In this document: positions 5,179 to 5,343 of the stretch, in pieces
Layout of the letters: each line of letters opens with the position of its first letter
How positions within the stretch are numbered: the first letter of the stretch is position 1
Assembly (NCBI GenBank): GCA_934643765.1
Contig: CAKUCT010000133.1
Span: forward strand, 1-5,343
Length of the DNA: 5,343 bases
Direction of reading: 5' to 3'
DNA from: an uncultured Oscillospiraceae bacterium
Lineage (GTDB): Bacteria > Bacillota > Clostridia > Oscillospirales > Oscillospiraceae
The notes under the pieces: model-generated
What the model saw: the letters and a program-made list of their open reading frames with translations, nothing else
What the model was told of the DNA's origin: nothing
Databases searched by the model: none
Translations under genes and position numbers: made by a program

Positions 5179-5343
5179 CAACTTAACGAAAGCCTATGGC
5201 GGCGTCACGGCGCTCGACCATATCGATCTTGCCATCGACCCCGGCAGGATTGTGGGACTGCTCGGTCCCAACGGCAGCGGCAAAACAACGCTCATCAAGC
5301 TCGCCGCCGGGCTGCTGCAGCCCACGGAGGGTCAGATTCTGAT
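5159..5343 (+). CDS. ABC transporter ATP-binding protein, N-terminal part (cut by window edge)
   Basis: Sixty-one residues are visible before the window ends. They give the classic start of an ABC ATPase: MPVLECNNLTKAYGG with the A-loop aromatic Y13, then ALDHIDLAIDPGRIVGLLGP, and the Walker A motif GPNGSGKT (36-43), followed by LIKLAAGLLQPTEGQI. The Q-loop, signature motif and Walker B lie beyond the edge. The form resembles the single-domain ATPases of YtrB/CcmA type, which pair with a separately encoded permease; one is expected just downstream. The ATG lies within the GntR gene, 20 nt before that gene's end in another frame, so the two are co-transcribed and probably coupled. The substrate is unknown: export of a toxic compound or an envelope-stress role is usual for such units. 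Confidence 0.93.
   Translation, partial: MPVLECNNLTKAYGGVTALDHIDLAIDPGRIVGLLGPNGSGKTTLIKLAAGLLQPTEGQIL

Overview
The window looks like the chromosome of a moderately GC-rich Firmicute, most likely a gut-type Clostridia of the Oscillospiraceae/Ruminococcaceae kind. This is an inference from several things. There are strong AGGAGG-type ribosome binding sites before almost every gene. A DUF4317 protein, a family I associate with anaerobic Clostridia, is present. A YtrA-type GntR regulator is paired with an ABC ATPase, and codons are GC-biased while intergenic DNA is AT-rich. No phage, IS, CRISPR, tRNA or rRNA feature is visible.

Layout: the 3' part of a DUF4317 gene (1-528, +) runs in from the left. 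It converges on a minus-strand pair, greA (1575-2078) followed by a TRIC/UPF0126 membrane protein gene (924-1562). The 395 nt between the two 3' ends (529-923) hold no gene but a chain of hairpins. From a short divergent promoter region (2079-2196), greA is read leftward and trmO (2197-2877, tRNA t6A37 methyltransferase) rightward. trmO converges on a minus-strand three-gene operon, sharing one bidirectional terminator (2882-2912). In transcription order that operon is an unrecognised membrane-anchored protein (4072-4587), a small protein with a topoisomerase-type C4 zinc ribbon (3654-4052), and truA (2923-3657, pseudouridine synthase). The last two overlap by ATGA. A second divergent region (4588-4782) carries this operon's promoter and a strong promoter for a GntR/YtrA-type regulator (4783-5178). 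A 12+12 bp perfect dyad overlaps the regulator's -10 box. The regulator overlaps by 20 nt the start of an ABC transporter ATPase gene (5159 to the edge).

Functionally most of this is housekeeping: transcript cleavage (GreA) and anticodon-loop tRNA modification (TrmO at A37, TruA at positions 38-40). The right edge is a probably self-regulated ABC export or stress operon. The points most worth a second look are the hairpin-packed convergent spacer, the uncharacterised anchored protein and lone zinc-ribbon protein upstream of truA, and the two dyads in the divergent promoter regions. I see no clear case for a wholly new biological system here.
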